A stretch of DNA of 64,000 nucleotides from Reichenbachiella sp. GTDB taxonomy: Bacteria; Bacteroidota; Bacteroidia; Cytophagales; Cyclobacteriaceae. The notes below the pieces were generated by a model that worked only from the letters and a program-made list of their open reading frames with translations, ran no database searches and was not told the DNA's origin. The stretch spans positions 661,001 through 725,000 of the forward strand of contig NZ_JAWPMM010000001.1 in assembly GCF_033344935.1 (NCBI RefSeq), read 5' to 3'. This document shows, piece by piece, positions 62,608 to 64,000 of this stretch. Made by a program: the position numbers and the translations under genes. Position 1 is the stretch's first letter. Each line of letters starts with the position of its first letter.

Positions 62608-64000
62608 TCATACTCTTATATCCTTCAGCATCAGCTGCAAAGTAGTCTGCCCCATGTAGTGATTTTCTTCTATTGTATATACAATATCGAATGGAGTATC
62701 CAGTTTGTCATGAAAATGACCAAGCCCAAACCCAATCACATCAAAATTATTAGTAGTACCGGCTTGAGATATAAAAAGCTTGAGATGTTTCTCTTTCAAT
62801 ACTCGTGCCTCTTTTTTCAAAAATACATTTCGACTACAAAAAACAGGCTGCATATTCTGTGGACCGAAAGGCCCCATCTGTTTTAAAATACCAAACATCT
62901 TGAAATCGATGTCTTCCAGGTCAATTTCTAGATCGATGTCTATGACGGGTGTCTTTTGTTTTTCTTCAATCAGAGAAGAGACCGATTCTTCAAAGGCATT
63001 TTTAAAATTGTCCAATTGATCTGGCTCCATGGTTAAGCCGGCTGCGTATTTGTGCCCACCAAACTGGATCAGATGTTCGCTGCAATTTTCCAACGCAGTA
63101 TATATATCAAAACCATTAACCGATCGAGCAGATCCTGTAATCTTACCATTCGACTCTGTCATGATGATGGTAGGTTTATAATAATGCTCTATACATCTGG
63201 AGGCCACAATGCCAATCACCCCTTTGTGCCAATCCTCTTTATATAATACAGTGCTACATTTTTCTGCTTGTCCATCAGCCTGAATCATATCTAGCGCAGT
63301 AGCAGTTATGCTTTCGTCGTAGTTTCTTCTTTCTTGATTTTCCAGATTGAGCTTTTCAGCAAAAACATAAGCATCTTCTTTTACTTCTTGGGTCAACAAG
63401 TCAAGGGCAGTTTTTGCATGACCGATTCTTCCAGCCGCGTTGATTCTAGGTCCAATACCAAAGACTACATCCGAAATACTCAATGGTGTACGCATACCCG
63501 CTTTGTCTATCAAAGCAGCAAAACCAGGCAGTGGAGAGTTATTCAGTTTCTTCAGCCCGAACCAGGCGAGCAACCTGTTCTCACCTGTTATAGGAACAAT
63601 ATCCGAAGCGATACTCACAGCTACCAAATCCAACAGATCCAAAAGCTTGTGATTTTCAATTCCATTTTGAATGGAAAATGCTTCTAATAATTTGTAACCA
63701 ATCCCACATCCGGATAATTCATCATAAGGATAGGTGCAGTCGGATTGTTTTGGGTCAAGAATAGCAACAGCAGGAGGGAGTTGATCACCTGGTAAATGGT
63801 GATCACAAACAATGACATCTATATCATTTTCTGAAGCCATTTTAATATTATCGACTGCGCGAATACCACAGTCTAAGGTAATGAACAAATTGATATTGTG
63901 ATCAATGGCCCATTGGATGCCCTTTCGGGAAACGCCATACCCTTCTGTATAGCGATCGGGTATATAGGTAAATACATTGGGTGACAATTCTTTGAGAAAA
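62608..64000 (-). CDS. recJ: Single-stranded-DNA-specific exonuclease RecJ (5' end outside the window)
   Basis: The last 463 or so residues of RecJ, a 5'-3' exonuclease used in mismatch and recombination repair. The frame is open to the window edge, where it reads FLKELSPNVFTYIPDRYTEGYGVS. Visible parts are the DHH motif (VIVCDHHLPGDQLPPA), the GIGPRINAAGRIGHA segment, HKGVIGIVASR, the DHHA1 block GGHKYAAGLTM and the OB-fold C-terminus. The N-terminal ~100 residues, with the first DHH-family motifs, lie beyond 64000. It appears to be the first gene of a recJ-lptB-GH3 unit. Confidence 0.94.
   Translation of the reverse strand, partial: FLKELSPNVFTYIPDRYTEGYGVSRKGIQWAIDHNINLFITLDCGIRAVDNIKMASENDIDVIVCDHHLPGDQLPPAVAILDPKQSDCTYPYDELSGCGIGYKLLEAFSIQNGIENHKLLDLLDLVAVSIASDIVPITGENRLLAWFGLKKLNNSPLPGFAALIDKAGMRTPLSISDVVFGIGPRINAAGRIGHAKTALDLLTQEVKEDAYVFAEKLNLENQERRNYDESITATALDMIQADGQAEKCSTVLYKEDWHKGVIGIVASRCIEHYYKPTIIMTESNGKITGSARSVNGFDIYTALENCSEHLIQFGGHKYAAGLTMEPDQLDNFKNAFEESVSSLIEEKQKTPVIDIDLEIDLEDIDFKMFGILKQMGPFGPQNMQPVFCSRNVFLKKEARVLKEKHLKLFISQAGTTNNFDVIGFGLGHFHDKLDTPFDIVYTIEENHYMGQTTLQLMLKDIRV

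Overview
The window reads as a chromosomal segment of a gliding member of the Bacteroidota, most likely of the order Cytophagales (Reichenbachiella/Marivirga-like). The evidence is the gldKLMN core of the type IX secretion system (T9SS) with a PorP/SprF protein and SprE/PorW, a FecI/FecR/TonB-receptor cascade with STN and DUF4974 domains, TAnnTTTG promoter elements, low G+C and many TTG start codons. The species cannot be fixed from the sequence alone. Nearly all of the DNA is coding. I see no prophage, complete insertion sequence, CRISPR array or rRNA operon.

Layout. 1-2.1 kb: a type III polyketide synthase, preceded on its strand by the first codons of a probable methyltransferase, diverges from a UbiA-type prenyltransferase. 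2.1-6.4 kb: ECF sigma factor, FecR anti-sigma factor and TonB-dependent receptor. 6.4-6.6 kb: tRNA-Pro with an apparent AGG anticodon, a tRNA-like relic and a terminator. 6.7-15.3 kb: mixed single genes (DinB-like, bestrophin, glycosyltransferase, VOC proteins, lipoyl synthase, OsmC) and a 131-bp MITE-like element. 15.4-31.2 kb: housekeeping and envelope genes (cysS, a KefB-like antiporter, a TIGR01777 epimerase, a LOG protein, uvrA, a rhomboid-like protein, NDH-2, a LytS/LytR pair, hemW).

31.2-41.6 kb: an Omp85 protein, a WecA/MraY-type transferase, a DUF4271 protein and hemD lead into porP/sprF-gldK-gldL-gldM-gldN, the trans-envelope core and motor of T9SS and gliding. On the opposite strand, 41.6-48.3 kb carries sprE, a class A penicillin-binding protein and uvrC, so a further T9SS lipoprotein lies beside the core. 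48.4-55.3 kb: an M23 peptidase and a bactofilin run directly into atpZ, an AtpI-like gene and atpB-E-F-H-A-G, closed by a strong terminator. The beta and epsilon subunit genes (atpD, atpC) are absent.

55.4-60.3 kb: a UbiA-like protein and a methyltransferase, then a compact run of ECF sigma factor, one-pass membrane protein (candidate anti-sigma factor), DUF4097-like secreted protein and two small outer-membrane-type proteins. This looks like a self-contained envelope-sensing module of unknown function. 60.3-64 kb, reverse strand: recJ (cut by the window edge), lptB and a GH3-family enzyme.

The parts most worth following up are the polyketide synthase/UbiA locus, the 56.8-60.3 kb sigma-factor module, the tRNA-Pro(AGG) with its adjacent relic, and the hairpin between atpE and atpF.
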